Below, in pieces: positions 25,346 through 33,875 of a stretch of 64,000 nucleotides of DNA. The DNA is from Dokdonia sp. (GTDB lineage Bacteria; Bacteroidota; Bacteroidia; Flavobacteriales; Flavobacteriaceae). The position numbers and the translations under genes are program-made. The notes beneath the pieces are model-generated. The model was not told the DNA's origin, ran no database searches, and saw nothing but the letters and a program-made list of their open reading frames with translations. Each line of letters opens with the position of its first letter. Positions within the stretch are counted from its first letter, which is position 1. The stretch covers positions 186,001-250,000 of the forward strand of contig JAHDIF010000002.1 in NCBI GenBank assembly GCA_020630915.1, given 5' to 3'.

Positions 25346-27032
25346 ACACAGATTTAAACCCGTCCTTTAATGAATTAGTTCGCAGTTGGGGGGCTAGTTC
25401 AAAATATTCTTTAAAGCTATTAAGCTGATTCTCTTGAATACATGGTAACTCCCCATCTCCTGTCGCCCAGAAAAAATCAAGGCTGTCTGGTGTATGATAA
25501 GTAAGATTGCCAATGCTTTCCTGTCTGTAAATTGTATTTGGGTGTTTTGTGATTGGATGAGGTTTGATAGCATACATTAATGAAAATGAACTAAGCTCTT
25601 GCTTAAAGGGGTTGTTTGTAAAAGAGGTAAGGCTAAAAGGAGCAAAAAGAGGAATGGCAATAATACTTGTAGCAACCACGAGGCCTATTTGTATTAAAAT
25701 ATTCCTTTTAATAAAATGAGCAGCGATAATACAGGATAAGAGGATTATATAACCAAAGAAAAATTGGTACTGCGGTGAGGTGAGCCACAAGAAAAGTAAT
25801 TGAAAACCGGCAACAATATAGAGCGTTAGAAAGGGTGTTTTTAATTTCTTGTTTTTTAATACTATGGGATAGATTAAAAGTAGTACAATCATTACTTTAT
25901 TAAAAAGCCCATGAAGCTTGGGCAGCGATACCCACTGCACTATTCTTTCTATTAAAGTCATTCGCTCATACTCTTCAGGACCTAAGAAAAAGCCGTAAAA
26001 TTGGGTGGCTTCTACTAAGTATTGCTGTAATATAAGTGGTAATACCCAATCTTCACTTAGTTTAAATATTGTGAGCGGATAAAGCGGGTAACCAGAAATA
26101 ATCGAATTTTTCACTACAAAAAGTGTAAGGGTCAATATGGAGAAAATGGTTATAGGCAATAGGCTCTTTTTTAGAGTAGCTGGATATTTAACATACAACA
26201 GCAACGGAAATACGAAGAGAAAAACTGCAAAAACTTTAATAAAAACCGCAAAAAGGACTAACAAAAATAAGAGTAGGATAGGAGTGGTTTGAGATTCTGA
26301 AGTGCTGTAATATGTAGCAAATTCAAAAAACACGATAACAGATATAAGGTATATGGGTATATCTGGTGAAGGAGCACTTATAAACTGAAATAAGAAAATG
26401 TTGAATATAGGTAACAAGCCTGCTGCTAGAAATAAGGAGTTTCTTGATTTGAAATGACTTGCTAGCTTATCAAGGGCATACGCATTTCCTAATACAAGAA
26501 ATAAACCATTACTGTCGTTGAGCAAAGGTGATATACCATTAAGATTTATTGCACCTTGAAAAATATGCCATCCTGAGCTTTGTCCTAAGAAATAATGAAG
26601 GTTTGCTAAGCCCGGTACATACCCATAAGTATCTAACCATTTAATAGTTTGAATATAATAAGATTCATTATCTATAATAAAAGGAGGACTCGCACATTGC
26701 GCCGCAGCAAACATAATAATAGCTGCAAGTACTAATTTTAGGAGTAGGGGGAAGGACGTTATTTTCGCTTTAAGCGAAAAAAAATAAGTTAAACATTTTT
26801 CTCTTTGGAAGAAAAAGTATGTTATCGAAGCGACAGCCAATAATCCTTCAAAAATGAGCCCTAGATTATCAAAAATAGCCCAAATAGCTGCCAGTAGGGT
26901 AATTACAAAACTGCCAACAAATGGTATTACTAAAGGATTTGTTTTAGGTAATTTAAGTAATGAGATGAAAGCGATGCCAAAAGTGGTGGTGAGTAAAAAT
27001 ATATAGAGCCAATATGCAATTACAATGGCCAT
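25329..27032 (-). CDS. Polytopic membrane protein (LIC_10190-like)
   Basis: A 567-residue protein with about a dozen hydrophobic spans and a periplasmic-type C-terminal tail. The stretch FIIDNESYYIQTIKWLDTYGYVPGLANLHY after the third or fourth span resembles the acceptor/donor loop of LIC_10190 membrane proteins and of GT-C glycosyltransferases. No DxD motif typical of nucleotide-sugar transferases is obvious. It sits one base from the LolD-like ATPase and overlaps the TIGR02757 gene, so the three form an operon. The family call is moderate. Confidence 0.65.
   Translation of the reverse strand: MAIVIAYWLYIFLLTTTFGIAFISLLKLPKTNPLVIPFVGSFVITLLAAIWAIFDNLGLIFEGLLAVASITYFFFQREKCLTYFFSLKAKITSFPLLLKLVLAAIIMFAAAQCASPPFIIDNESYYIQTIKWLDTYGYVPGLANLHYFLGQSSGWHIFQGAINLNGISPLLNDSNGLFLVLGNAYALDKLASHFKSRNSLFLAAGLLPIFNIFLFQFISAPSPDIPIYLISVIVFFEFATYYSTSESQTTPILLLFLLVLFAVFIKVFAVFLFVFPLLLYVKYPATLKKSLLPITIFSILTLTLFVVKNSIISGYPLYPLTIFKLSEDWVLPLILQQYLVEATQFYGFFLGPEEYERMTLIERIVQWVSLPKLHGLFNKVMIVLLLIYPIVLKNKKLKTPFLTLYIVAGFQLLFLWLTSPQYQFFFGYIILLSCIIAAHFIKRNILIQIGLVVATSIIAIPLFAPFSLTSFTNNPFKQELSSFSLMYAIKPHPITKHPNTIYRQESIGNLTYHTPDSLDFFWATGDGELPCIQENQLNSFKEYFELAPQLRTNSLKDGFKSVYVPNE
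26762..26780. repeat. Dyad TTTTCGCTT-T-AAGCGAAAA, possible deleted palindrome copy
   Basis: Nine-base perfect arms around one base, inside the membrane-protein gene. It equals TTCGCTTTCGCGAAAGCGAA (the extended form at 40692-40711) with the central CGCGA removed. It lies within the one long stretch lacking a perfect copy. Confidence 0.45.
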
Positions 27033-27033
27033 C

Positions 27034-27699
27034 CTAGCTATCTATAAATGACCCATCTACCATGGTGAGTTTTCGGTCTGCCATATTTGCAAGTTCCTCG
27101 TTGTGAGTTACGATAACGATGGTATGCCCAAAATTGTCTCGAAGTTTAAAGAACAGCTCGTGTAAATGTTCTGCACTTTCTGTATCTAGATTGCCCGAAG
27201 GTTCATCTGCAAGAATTAATGCGGGTTTATTCATTAAGGCTCTCGCCACAGCAACACGTTGTTGTTCTCCTCCAGAAAGCTCATTGGGCTTGTGATTAAA
27301 ACGATGAGATAAACCTAGAAAGGTAAGAAGTTCTTTAGCTCTAGACTCTGCTTCTTTTTTTGATGCTTTTCCAATGTATGCAGGAATACAAACGTTCTCA
27401 ACAGCTGTAAACTCTGGTAGCAATTGATGAAATTGAAAAATAAAACCTATATGCTTATTCCTAAAAGCACTAAGCTCTTTAGGTGAAAGGTCAATAACAT
27501 CTGTTTCATGTATGAACAATGAAGCGTGTTCATTTTTTTCTACAAAATCAAGGGTGCCGAGCAGTTGCAGTAACGTCGTTTTTCCTGCGCCACTAGGCCC
27601 TACAATGGCAACAACTTCTCCTTTTTGAACATCCAGAGAAACGTCTTTCAAGACGTTTATAGATCCATATGTTTTTGAGATATGTTTTGCAGTTATCAT
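27034..27699 (-). CDS. ABC transporter ATPase, LolD-like
   Basis: A 221-residue ATP-binding subunit. Walker A is [11 protein letters not shown] (about residues 34-44), the Q-loop is in [11 protein letters not shown], the signature is [15 protein letters not shown], Walker B is [12 protein letters not shown], and the switch His is in VTHNEE. The sequence belongs to the MacB/LolD/FtsE branch, which in this phylum serves lipoprotein release or efflux complexes. No permease is encoded beside it. It may work with a distant partner. Confidence 0.9.
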   Translation of the reverse strand: MITAKHISKTYGSINVLKDVSLDVQKGEVVAIVGPSGAGKTTLLQLLGTLDFVEKNEHASLFIHETDVIDLSPKELSAFRNKHIGFIFQFHQLLPEFTAVENVCIPAYIGKASKKEAESRAKELLTFLGLSHRFNHKPNELSGGEQQRVAVARALMNKPALILADEPSGNLDTESAEHLHELFFKLRDNFGHTIVIVTHNEELANMADRKLTMVDGSFIDS

Positions 27700-27752
27700 A
27701 GGATTTTCTTTACGTGAAAATAAGATATTATAACATATCTAGCAATGGATAC

Positions 27753-30194
27753 TTAGGATGGTTTTTTGAGTAATCCTTTTACATTGTTAAAATCAATAAA
27801 GTAAGTAACTCTTAAAGATACAGCGTGACTTATTGTTTGATCAAAAAGGTCTCCTAGGCTTTCTCCATAACTCAAAGCAGCTTGATCTGTACTATTAAAG
27901 ATATTGTTTCTATATAAGAGTGAAGCCTCGCTTCCAGGTGCAAAACGCCATCTAAAGCTTAGGTCCATATTCCATATATTAAAATTGGTATTAGGATCCC
28001 TTTGGATTGTAGTATCGTAGGTATCTATAGACGTTCTGGAGCCATCTTCATTAAGTAAGTAATAGATGTTACTGCTATGATCTGCTGTACTCCAGAAGTT
28101 GCGAAACCTAAGGTCTATGGCCTTATACGGATCAAAATTGTAACTCGCAGTAATCGTATTTTCTACCGAGTTGATATCTCTTAATCCCAGAAACACTTCG
28201 GTGTCGGTATTATCTACCCACCCAAAATTATTTGTGGTCGAATTATATTCTGACGATAGCACGACCAGAAAACGATCAGAAAATCGATATCTAGGAGAAA
28301 ATTCTATTCCCAAACTAGACTGTTGCTCATCTATTTCTTTAAACCAAGTTCTTGTATTAAAGTTGAGGTCAAAAGCAAATTTCTTTCTAAAGTCAGTACT
28401 AATAAATCCCCCGCCGCCTAAGCTGGCATCAAAGGTTACAAAACGTCCTTGGATCCTAGGTTCAAAATAATCTTGACGCTGGTCATTATAGTTGCTAAAA
28501 GCGCCAAAAGCAAAACGTTCCTTTGTAAAAAAGAAAGAATTGATACGCAGGCTATTACCCGTTACAACATCGGGCCTATAAAGTCGTCTATGTCTATAAG
28601 TTATATCTACGCGATATCCATTAAAGGTTTCTGTAGGCTGGATTAACTCATAAGAACCGCCTAACGTAAAGTTGTTGAAATTATTTCTAAATAAAAGCCC
28701 AAGATCATTGATGTCTATAGTGGTATTTGCAAAGTCATGTCCAAAACGATAGCGCCATGACCCACTAATTTTCCTAAAATCAAATTCTGATTGAAATCCA
28801 GTAGTAAGGCCCTCATCATCTCTCACATTGCTCACAATACCCCTACCTGAAACTCTGTAGTTATTCTCTTTATCTGCAATATCAAATACAGCTCCTGTGA
28901 CATTTGCATCCCTAAAGTTACTTCCACTCCTAATAACACTTGTATTTATAAGGGATATGGAGGAGTTATTGTTAAACTGCTGGTCTAGTACAAACACATT
29001 GTAATTAGATAAAGGTTCTACAACCTCTTCTCGTCTCTCGCTAGTTACGGTATTGCGAATGGTTGCAAACGTTCTTTCAGTTATGGAGTTTAAAAAACCT
29101 ACCCCTAAACCGTCTTTTGTGCGCCCAGAGATTTTAATAGAATTTAATAAATTTACTTTAGAAGGAAATTCTAATACCTCTTCATTTTCTTCTAAATTGT
29201 TAACAGATCCAGAAGGACCGCCACCTATCCTTCTAGAAAAGAAAATGCGTCCTTTATTAAAGAGATCCGTTCCCTCAGTAAAAAAGGGTCTGTTTTCTCC
29301 AAAGGTTTGTTCAAAGGGGCCTAGGTTAAGGCGAACTTCATCAAAGGCTACTTGCCCAAAATCTGGAATAAGCTGAGCATCCAGCGTAAAACTATCACTC
29401 AAGCCATATTTAATGTCCATTCCTCCAGCAAAATCTATAGAGGTTTCTCCATCTGAGAAGTTAGTTAACGCTTGCGCAAAAGGAAACAACGTTAACCTCA
29501 CAGGAGCATCTATATTTTTTATTCCTAGTACACGACCGTTATATTGTGTATCACGTCCTACACCACGTTCTATAAAATTCCAAGTATGGGTTTGATTTTC
29601 ATTTATAAGCCTCCTATAGAAATTAACACTCCAATCTTGCACGGGCGCTTCTGGGAAGCGTAATGCGTTATAAGGGATCTTAAACTCTGCATACCATCCT
29701 TTTTCATCACTAGATATACGACAGGTGAAAACCACATTAAAACCAAAGTCTCTATCATTTTGAGTAACTCTTTGATCTCCTATAGTTCCCGCACTAGTTA
29801 CATAAAATCGTGTCTCATTAATACCATCATTATATGTGTTCAGACCTATCATAAAATGATCTGCCTGAACAAAAATTTCGTCCCTTTGACTAAACTGTCT
29901 CGCCATTGAGCTAGGGTCGGTATGATATAAATATGCTGCTATATAAACAGCCTTGTCATCGTAAGCCATTTTAACTTCTGTCTGTAATTCTTCAGCAATA
30001 GTTCCTTCATTTCCTGGCTCAAACATTACAAAATTGCCAGATGGAGAGATAGTACTCCATACATTGTCGTCTAAGACTCCGTCTATTTTTGGGGCTTGAG
30101 TAATTCTATGAGCCTCAATTTTTTTCTGGTCGTGCTGACTTATCCCTACAAGTGATGTAAATAGGAGAGGTATAAGATATAGAGCTGTGCGCAT
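27753..30194 (-). CDS. DUF5916-domain outer-membrane protein with CBM9-like N-terminus
   Basis: An 813-residue secreted protein. Residues 1-19 form a signal peptide. Residues 25-210 resemble a family 9 carbohydrate-binding module: APKIDGVLDDNVW, AYDDKAVYIAAYLY, WYAEFKIPYNALRFP and VNFYRRLINENQ. The rest, from QYNGRVLGIKNI to the end, is the DUF5916 region, with many amphipathic strands that look like a large barrel. Its role is not known. It is divergent from the msrA-like/folE pair across an inverted repeat. Confidence 0.85.
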   Translation of the reverse strand: MRTALYLIPLLFTSLVGISQHDQKKIEAHRITQAPKIDGVLDDNVWSTISPSGNFVMFEPGNEGTIAEELQTEVKMAYDDKAVYIAAYLYHTDPSSMARQFSQRDEIFVQADHFMIGLNTYNDGINETRFYVTSAGTIGDQRVTQNDRDFGFNVVFTCRISSDEKGWYAEFKIPYNALRFPEAPVQDWSVNFYRRLINENQTHTWNFIERGVGRDTQYNGRVLGIKNIDAPVRLTLFPFAQALTNFSDGETSIDFAGGMDIKYGLSDSFTLDAQLIPDFGQVAFDEVRLNLGPFEQTFGENRPFFTEGTDLFNKGRIFFSRRIGGGPSGSVNNLEENEEVLEFPSKVNLLNSIKISGRTKDGLGVGFLNSITERTFATIRNTVTSERREEVVEPLSNYNVFVLDQQFNNNSSISLINTSVIRSGSNFRDANVTGAVFDIADKENNYRVSGRGIVSNVRDDEGLTTGFQSEFDFRKISGSWRYRFGHDFANTTIDINDLGLLFRNNFNNFTLGGSYELIQPTETFNGYRVDITYRHRRLYRPDVVTGNSLRINSFFFTKERFAFGAFSNYNDQRQDYFEPRIQGRFVTFDASLGGGGFISTDFRKKFAFDLNFNTRTWFKEIDEQQSSLGIEFSPRYRFSDRFLVVLSSEYNSTTNNFGWVDNTDTEVFLGLRDINSVENTITASYNFDPYKAIDLRFRNFWSTADHSSNIYYLLNEDGSRTSIDTYDTTIQRDPNTNFNIWNMDLSFRWRFAPGSEASLLYRNNIFNSTDQAALSYGESLGDLFDQTISHAVSLRVTYFIDFNNVKGLLKKPS

Positions 30195-30269
30195 TGTTAA
30201 AATTTATGGAGCAAAGCTAACTTGAGCGGGCAGGCAATTGTACTAATTAAAAGTTAAAAACAATTCTTT

Positions 30270-30303
30270 TTTGTTTAATTAAACATAAATTAGATTAAAC
30301 AAA
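30270..30303. promoter_or_regulatory. Inverted repeat, possible operator
   Basis: Arms TTTGTTTAAT (30270-30279) and ATTAAACAAA (30294-30303) are perfect complements 14 bases apart. The left arm overlaps the 12-bp palindrome GTTTAATTAAAC (30273-30284). It lies 11 bases before the msrA-like start and between divergent genes. It has the form of a repressor or MerR-type site; no regulator gene is nearby. Confidence 0.4.
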
Positions 30304-30314
30304 TTAATAGTGCT

Positions 30315-30869
30315 ATGAAAAATATATCAACTATTTTATTAGGAGGCGGTAATTTTTGGATTACAGAAGCAATCTTTAAGAATGTAAGAGGTGTGCTTAG
30401 GGTTACTCCTGGATATGCAGGGGGTTACCTAGCCGCACCAGTTTACAGAGAAGTTTGTTCTGGACGTACTGGTCACGCAGAGGTTGTCCAAATTCACTTT
30501 AATTCAAGTCAAATAGATTTAGAATCTCTTTTGGACATCTTTTTCACTATGCACAACCCTACTTTAGAAAATAAGCAAGGAGTAGAAAAAGGATCGCAGT
30601 ATAGGTCTTATATTGGGAGCACCAGTCTAGAGCAGTCAAAAATTGTAAAGGATTACATTAGAGTTAGACAAGAAAATAATACCTTACCGAATAATATCGC
30701 AACAGATATTGAATTAAACAATGTATTCTTTGAAGCAGAATACTACCACCATAATTACTATGAGATTCATTTGTCGCAGCCATATGCGCAACGACTCATT
30801 GCACCAAATTTACAGGAGGTAGAAGCAATATTTAAAGAGTATTATATAACACCATTATTAGCAAGTTAG
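30315..30869 (+). CDS. MsrA-family protein lacking the catalytic cysteine
   Basis: A 184-residue protein clearly homologous to peptide-methionine (S)-S-oxide reductase: [37 protein letters not shown] and [12 protein letters not shown]. The essential GGGCFWC motif reads GGGNFWI: the catalytic Cys is Asn13 (codon AAT) and the usual E-x-F helix follows. The substrate-pocket Tyr and Glu residues are kept. The reading frame is intact, so this is a pseudoenzyme or an enzyme with a changed chemistry rather than a decayed gene. The stop codon is one base from folE. Confidence 0.88.
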   Translation: MKNISTILLGGGNFWITEAIFKNVRGVLRVTPGYAGGYLAAPVYREVCSGRTGHAEVVQIHFNSSQIDLESLLDIFFTMHNPTLENKQGVEKGSQYRSYIGSTSLEQSKIVKDYIRVRQENNTLPNNIATDIELNNVFFEAEYYHHNYYEIHLSQPYAQRLIAPNLQEVEAIFKEYYITPLLAS

Positions 30870-30870
30870 T

Positions 30871-31467
30871 ATGCCGTACAAGCAATTTGAAGAGTATAAC
30901 ATCCAAGTAACAGATGATGTTAAAAGGAGTTTTGAATCTATAATAGAAAATCTAGGAGAAGATAAAGATCGAGAGGGTATTGTAAAAACGCCAGAAAGAG
31001 CGGCAAAGGCAATGCAATTTCTTACCTCAGGATACTATATGGATGCATCTGCAATTCTTAAAGGTGCAATGTTTAAGGAAGATTATGACGACATGGTCAT
31101 TGTAAAAGACATTGAGTTGTATTCATTATGTGAGCATCATATGTTACCATTTTTTGGGAAAGCACATATCGCATACATCCCTAACGGGCATATTGTAGGC
31201 TTGAGTAAATTACCCAGAATTGTTGATGTTTTTGCCAGACGTTTACAGGTACAAGAACGTCTTACCCATGATATTCTTGAGTGCATAAACGAGACGCTTA
31301 AACCTAAGGGTGTAGCGGTTGTTATAGAAGCCAGTCATATGTGTATGATGATGCGTGGTGTGCAAAAACAAAACTCGACTACAACGACATCTGGTTTTAG
31401 AGGGCAATTTGAAAAACAAGAAACTCGTAATGAGTTTTTAAAACTTATAAGTTCAGATCTGTCTTAA
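30871..31467 (+). CDS. folE: GTP cyclohydrolase I
   Basis: A 198-residue type I enzyme making dihydroneopterin triphosphate from GTP, the first step to folate and other pterins. Zinc ligands are in [11 protein letters not shown] (Cys and His) and [10 protein letters not shown] (Cys). Active-site residues are in [30 protein letters not shown] and [12 protein letters not shown]. The enzyme is complete. It is coupled to the MsrA-like gene, an unusual partner whose own role is unclear; other folate genes are not adjacent. Confidence 0.95.
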   Translation: MPYKQFEEYNIQVTDDVKRSFESIIENLGEDKDREGIVKTPERAAKAMQFLTSGYYMDASAILKGAMFKEDYDDMVIVKDIELYSLCEHHMLPFFGKAHIAYIPNGHIVGLSKLPRIVDVFARRLQVQERLTHDILECINETLKPKGVAVVIEASHMCMMMRGVQKQNSTTTTSGFRGQFEKQETRNEFLKLISSDLS

Positions 31468-31516
31468 ATAGTTTATGGAATACTTATTGCTCATAATGTA
31501 GTATATTTATTACTTT

Positions 31517-31816
31517 ATGAGCAAATACAAACTTTTATTTATAGGTTTATTAATAGATGCCTTTGGTATGATTACTTCTAGTTGGGTACTTCCAGTTATA
31601 GGTGATTTTGCAGATATTGTGTGGGCACCATTAACCGCTTGGTTAATGACTCGCTTATACAAAGGTAACGCAGGAAAAATAGCAGGGGTTGCTACATTTA
31701 TAGAAGAAATCATTCCTGGTTTAGACATCATACCTTCGTTTACCTTAATGTGGCTTTATACTCACGTGATTAGAGATTCTAAAATTTCTAAAGTATTAGA
31801 TCTAGATGACAAATAA
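31517..31816 (+). CDS. Small membrane protein of unknown function
   Basis: A 99-residue protein with two to three hydrophobic segments (residues 5-26, 32-46 and 70-86). It has conserved-looking patches LLIDAFGMITSSWVLPVIGDFADIVWAP and IEEIIPGLDIIPSFTLMW. The second contains an acidic pair within a hydrophobic region, which is typical of small integral-membrane proteins found in flavobacteria. No function can be named. It lies between folE and hutH with its own short upstream region. Confidence 0.7.
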   Translation: MSKYKLLFIGLLIDAFGMITSSWVLPVIGDFADIVWAPLTAWLMTRLYKGNAGKIAGVATFIEEIIPGLDIIPSFTLMWLYTHVIRDSKISKVLDLDDK

Positions 31817-31935
31817 GTAAAATCTAAGCGCTGTATCTGGCATTTCTATCTCTAATGATGGACTCTTTTTTCACTTTCTTTAGTTATACTTGTAGATTCT
31901 ATTTATTTCACGAAATTGCAATAAAACTACCTTAG

Positions 31936-33447
31936 ATGACTACCATTCATTATATAAGCAGTGAATTGCTTGATTTTAAGATTATTGCCAAGATAATTGA
32001 TCAGGACATGAAGTTGGAGTTGAGTGAAGAAAGCATTCAAAATATCAATGCTTCTCGCGCCTATCTTGACTTAAAAATTGCGCAAAGTGATGTTCCCTTT
32101 TATGGAATTAACACAGGTTTTGGTAGTTTGTGCAACGTTGAGATTCAAGATGAAAATTTAACATTACTACAAGAAAATTTAGTGCGGTCACATGCGTGTG
32201 GTACTGGAGAGTATGTGCCCAAGGAGATTGTAAAATTAATGATTCTCTTAAAGATTCAGTCGCTTAGTTATGGTCATAGCGGTGTACATTTAGATACCGT
32301 ACAAAGACTCATAGACTTCTATAATTTAGATATAATACCAGTAGTCTATACGCAGGGTTCTTTGGGAGCTAGTGGAGATCTAGCACCTCTGGCTCATCTG
32401 GCATTACCTTTAATAGGAGAAGGAGAAGTATGGGATGGTAACGAGATTGCTTTCGCGAAAGCGTACTTAGAGAAATATAAGTTGTCACCTATTAAGTTGA
32501 AATCTAAGGAAGGGTTGGCATTACTTAATGGGACCCAATTTATGGCTGCCTATGGAGTGTATGCATTATTAAGATGCCATAAATTGTCCTATATGGCAGA
32601 TGTTATTGGAGCTATATCGATAGACGCGTTTGATTGTAATCTATCTCCTTTTGATGCATTAGTGCACTTTGTGAGACCACATAGAGGTCAGATAAAAACT
32701 GCCGAAAGAATATTGATGCTATTAGAAGGGAGTGAGATAGGAGCTCTTGAAAAGAATACTGTACAAGATCCGTACTCTTTTAGATGCATACCTCAAGTAC
32801 ACGGCGCTACTAAGGACGCTATACGTTATGTATCTGGTGTCTTTAAAACTGAAATTAATAGTGTAACCGACAATCCTAATATTTTTTCTAAAGAAGATAA
32901 AATAATAAGTGGCGGAAACTTTCACGGACAACCCTTAGCTATTACTTTAGACTTTTTATGTATTGCTATGTCAGAACTTGCCAGTATAAGTGAGCGCAGG
33001 ACATACCAACTTATCAGTGGATTAAGAGGGCTACCTCCTTTTTTAGTTAATAACCCCGGTTTGCAAAGCGGAATGATGATTCCACAATATACAGCCGCCA
33101 GTATCGTGAGCCAGAATAAGCAGTTTTCTACTCCTGCGAGTATAGATTCTATAGTATCTTCTAATGGTCAAGAAGATCATGTAAGTATGGGGGCTAATGC
33201 GGCAACAAAGCTTTATAAAGTTGTAGAAAATGTAGAGACTGTCTTGAGCATAGAGTTGCTCAATGCGGCTCAGGCTTTAGATTTTAGGAAACCGCTTAAA
33301 AGTTCACCCTTTCTTGAATCTTTTATAAACTCGTTACGAGAAACGATTCCTTTTGCAAAAGAAGATAGAGTATTTTCTTATGACATAAAAAAATGTGCAG
33401 GCTTTATACGCCAGCTACAAGTAGATGCTCAAGAGCTCTATTCTTAA
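31936..33447 (+). CDS. hutH: Histidine ammonia-lyase family enzyme
   Basis: A 503-residue MIO-type lyase. The cofactor-forming tripeptide is Ala145-Ser146-Gly147 in GSLGASGDLAPL. FYGINTGFGSL is the Tyr loop, and NLVRSHACGTG carries the Ser-His pair that favours histidine. PQVHGATKDAI and TDNPNIF complete the active site. The expected reaction is histidine to urocanate; the remaining hut genes are not next to it. An aromatic-amino-acid lyase activity cannot be fully excluded. The palindrome at 32449 encodes AFAKA in a region after the catalytic loop. Confidence 0.9.
   Translation: MTTIHYISSELLDFKIIAKIIDQDMKLELSEESIQNINASRAYLDLKIAQSDVPFYGINTGFGSLCNVEIQDENLTLLQENLVRSHACGTGEYVPKEIVKLMILLKIQSLSYGHSGVHLDTVQRLIDFYNLDIIPVVYTQGSLGASGDLAPLAHLALPLIGEGEVWDGNEIAFAKAYLEKYKLSPIKLKSKEGLALLNGTQFMAAYGVYALLRCHKLSYMADVIGAISIDAFDCNLSPFDALVHFVRPHRGQIKTAERILMLLEGSEIGALEKNTVQDPYSFRCIPQVHGATKDAIRYVSGVFKTEINSVTDNPNIFSKEDKIISGGNFHGQPLAITLDFLCIAMSELASISERRTYQLISGLRGLPPFLVNNPGLQSGMMIPQYTAASIVSQNKQFSTPASIDSIVSSNGQEDHVSMGANAATKLYKVVENVETVLSIELLNAAQALDFRKPLKSSPFLESFINSLRETIPFAKEDRVFSYDIKKCAGFIRQLQVDAQELYS
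32449..32462. repeat. Iterated palindrome GCTTTCGCGAAAGC, copy 10
   Basis: Perfect copy in hutH, read as AFAKA. It follows the longest interval without a perfect copy in the first 40 kb (7.8 kb). Outer bases T and G. Confidence 0.95.
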
Positions 33448-33461
33448 GAGGGAAAAATAGT

Positions 33462-33872
33462 TTACAAATTCTCTGTTTTTCTAAGTACGGGATTGGGTTT
33501 AGGTTCTGGTAAAATTTCTATAAAGAAATAGATCACGCCTCCAATACCATTAGCAAAAACAATGACCAGTATCCATAGTAACTGTCCGTTGCTTTGCGCT
33601 TTTAGCTTTTCATTTTTTGTGATGTGCACAATGTGCAAAATCATTGCAGCAAGGCCAGAAAAAATGGCTAAAATTAAGAAGACAAAAGCCATTGCAAAAC
33701 CTGTAAAGAAAGTGCCGCTGGATACACCATTTTGTTCAAAACCACCATCTGAACCTGTAGCTATCCCACCAAAGAAGATAACAAAGAAGGATACAATGTA
33801 CCCTATAAAACAAAGAATAGGCATAAAGGTGAGTATGCCTATTCCTATTTTTTGATTTTTAGAAAGCTTCAT
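33462..33872 (-). CDS. Small polytopic membrane protein downstream of clpC
   Basis: A 136-residue protein with three hydrophobic spans (about residues 10-34, 53-82 and 97-121). The last one (LLWILVIVFANGIGGVIYFFIE) resembles the PLDc_N-type span found in small membrane proteins, and the tail is Pro/Lys rich. It starts 3 bases after the clpC stop, so it is cotranscribed. A role with ClpC or in membrane stress is inference only. Confidence 0.75.
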   Translation of the reverse strand: MKLSKNQKIGIGILTFMPILCFIGYIVSFFVIFFGGIATGSDGGFEQNGVSSGTFFTGFAMAFVFLILAIFSGLAAMILHIVHITKNEKLKAQSNGQLLWILVIVFANGIGGVIYFFIEILPEPKPNPVLRKTENL

Positions 33873-33875
33873 TTT

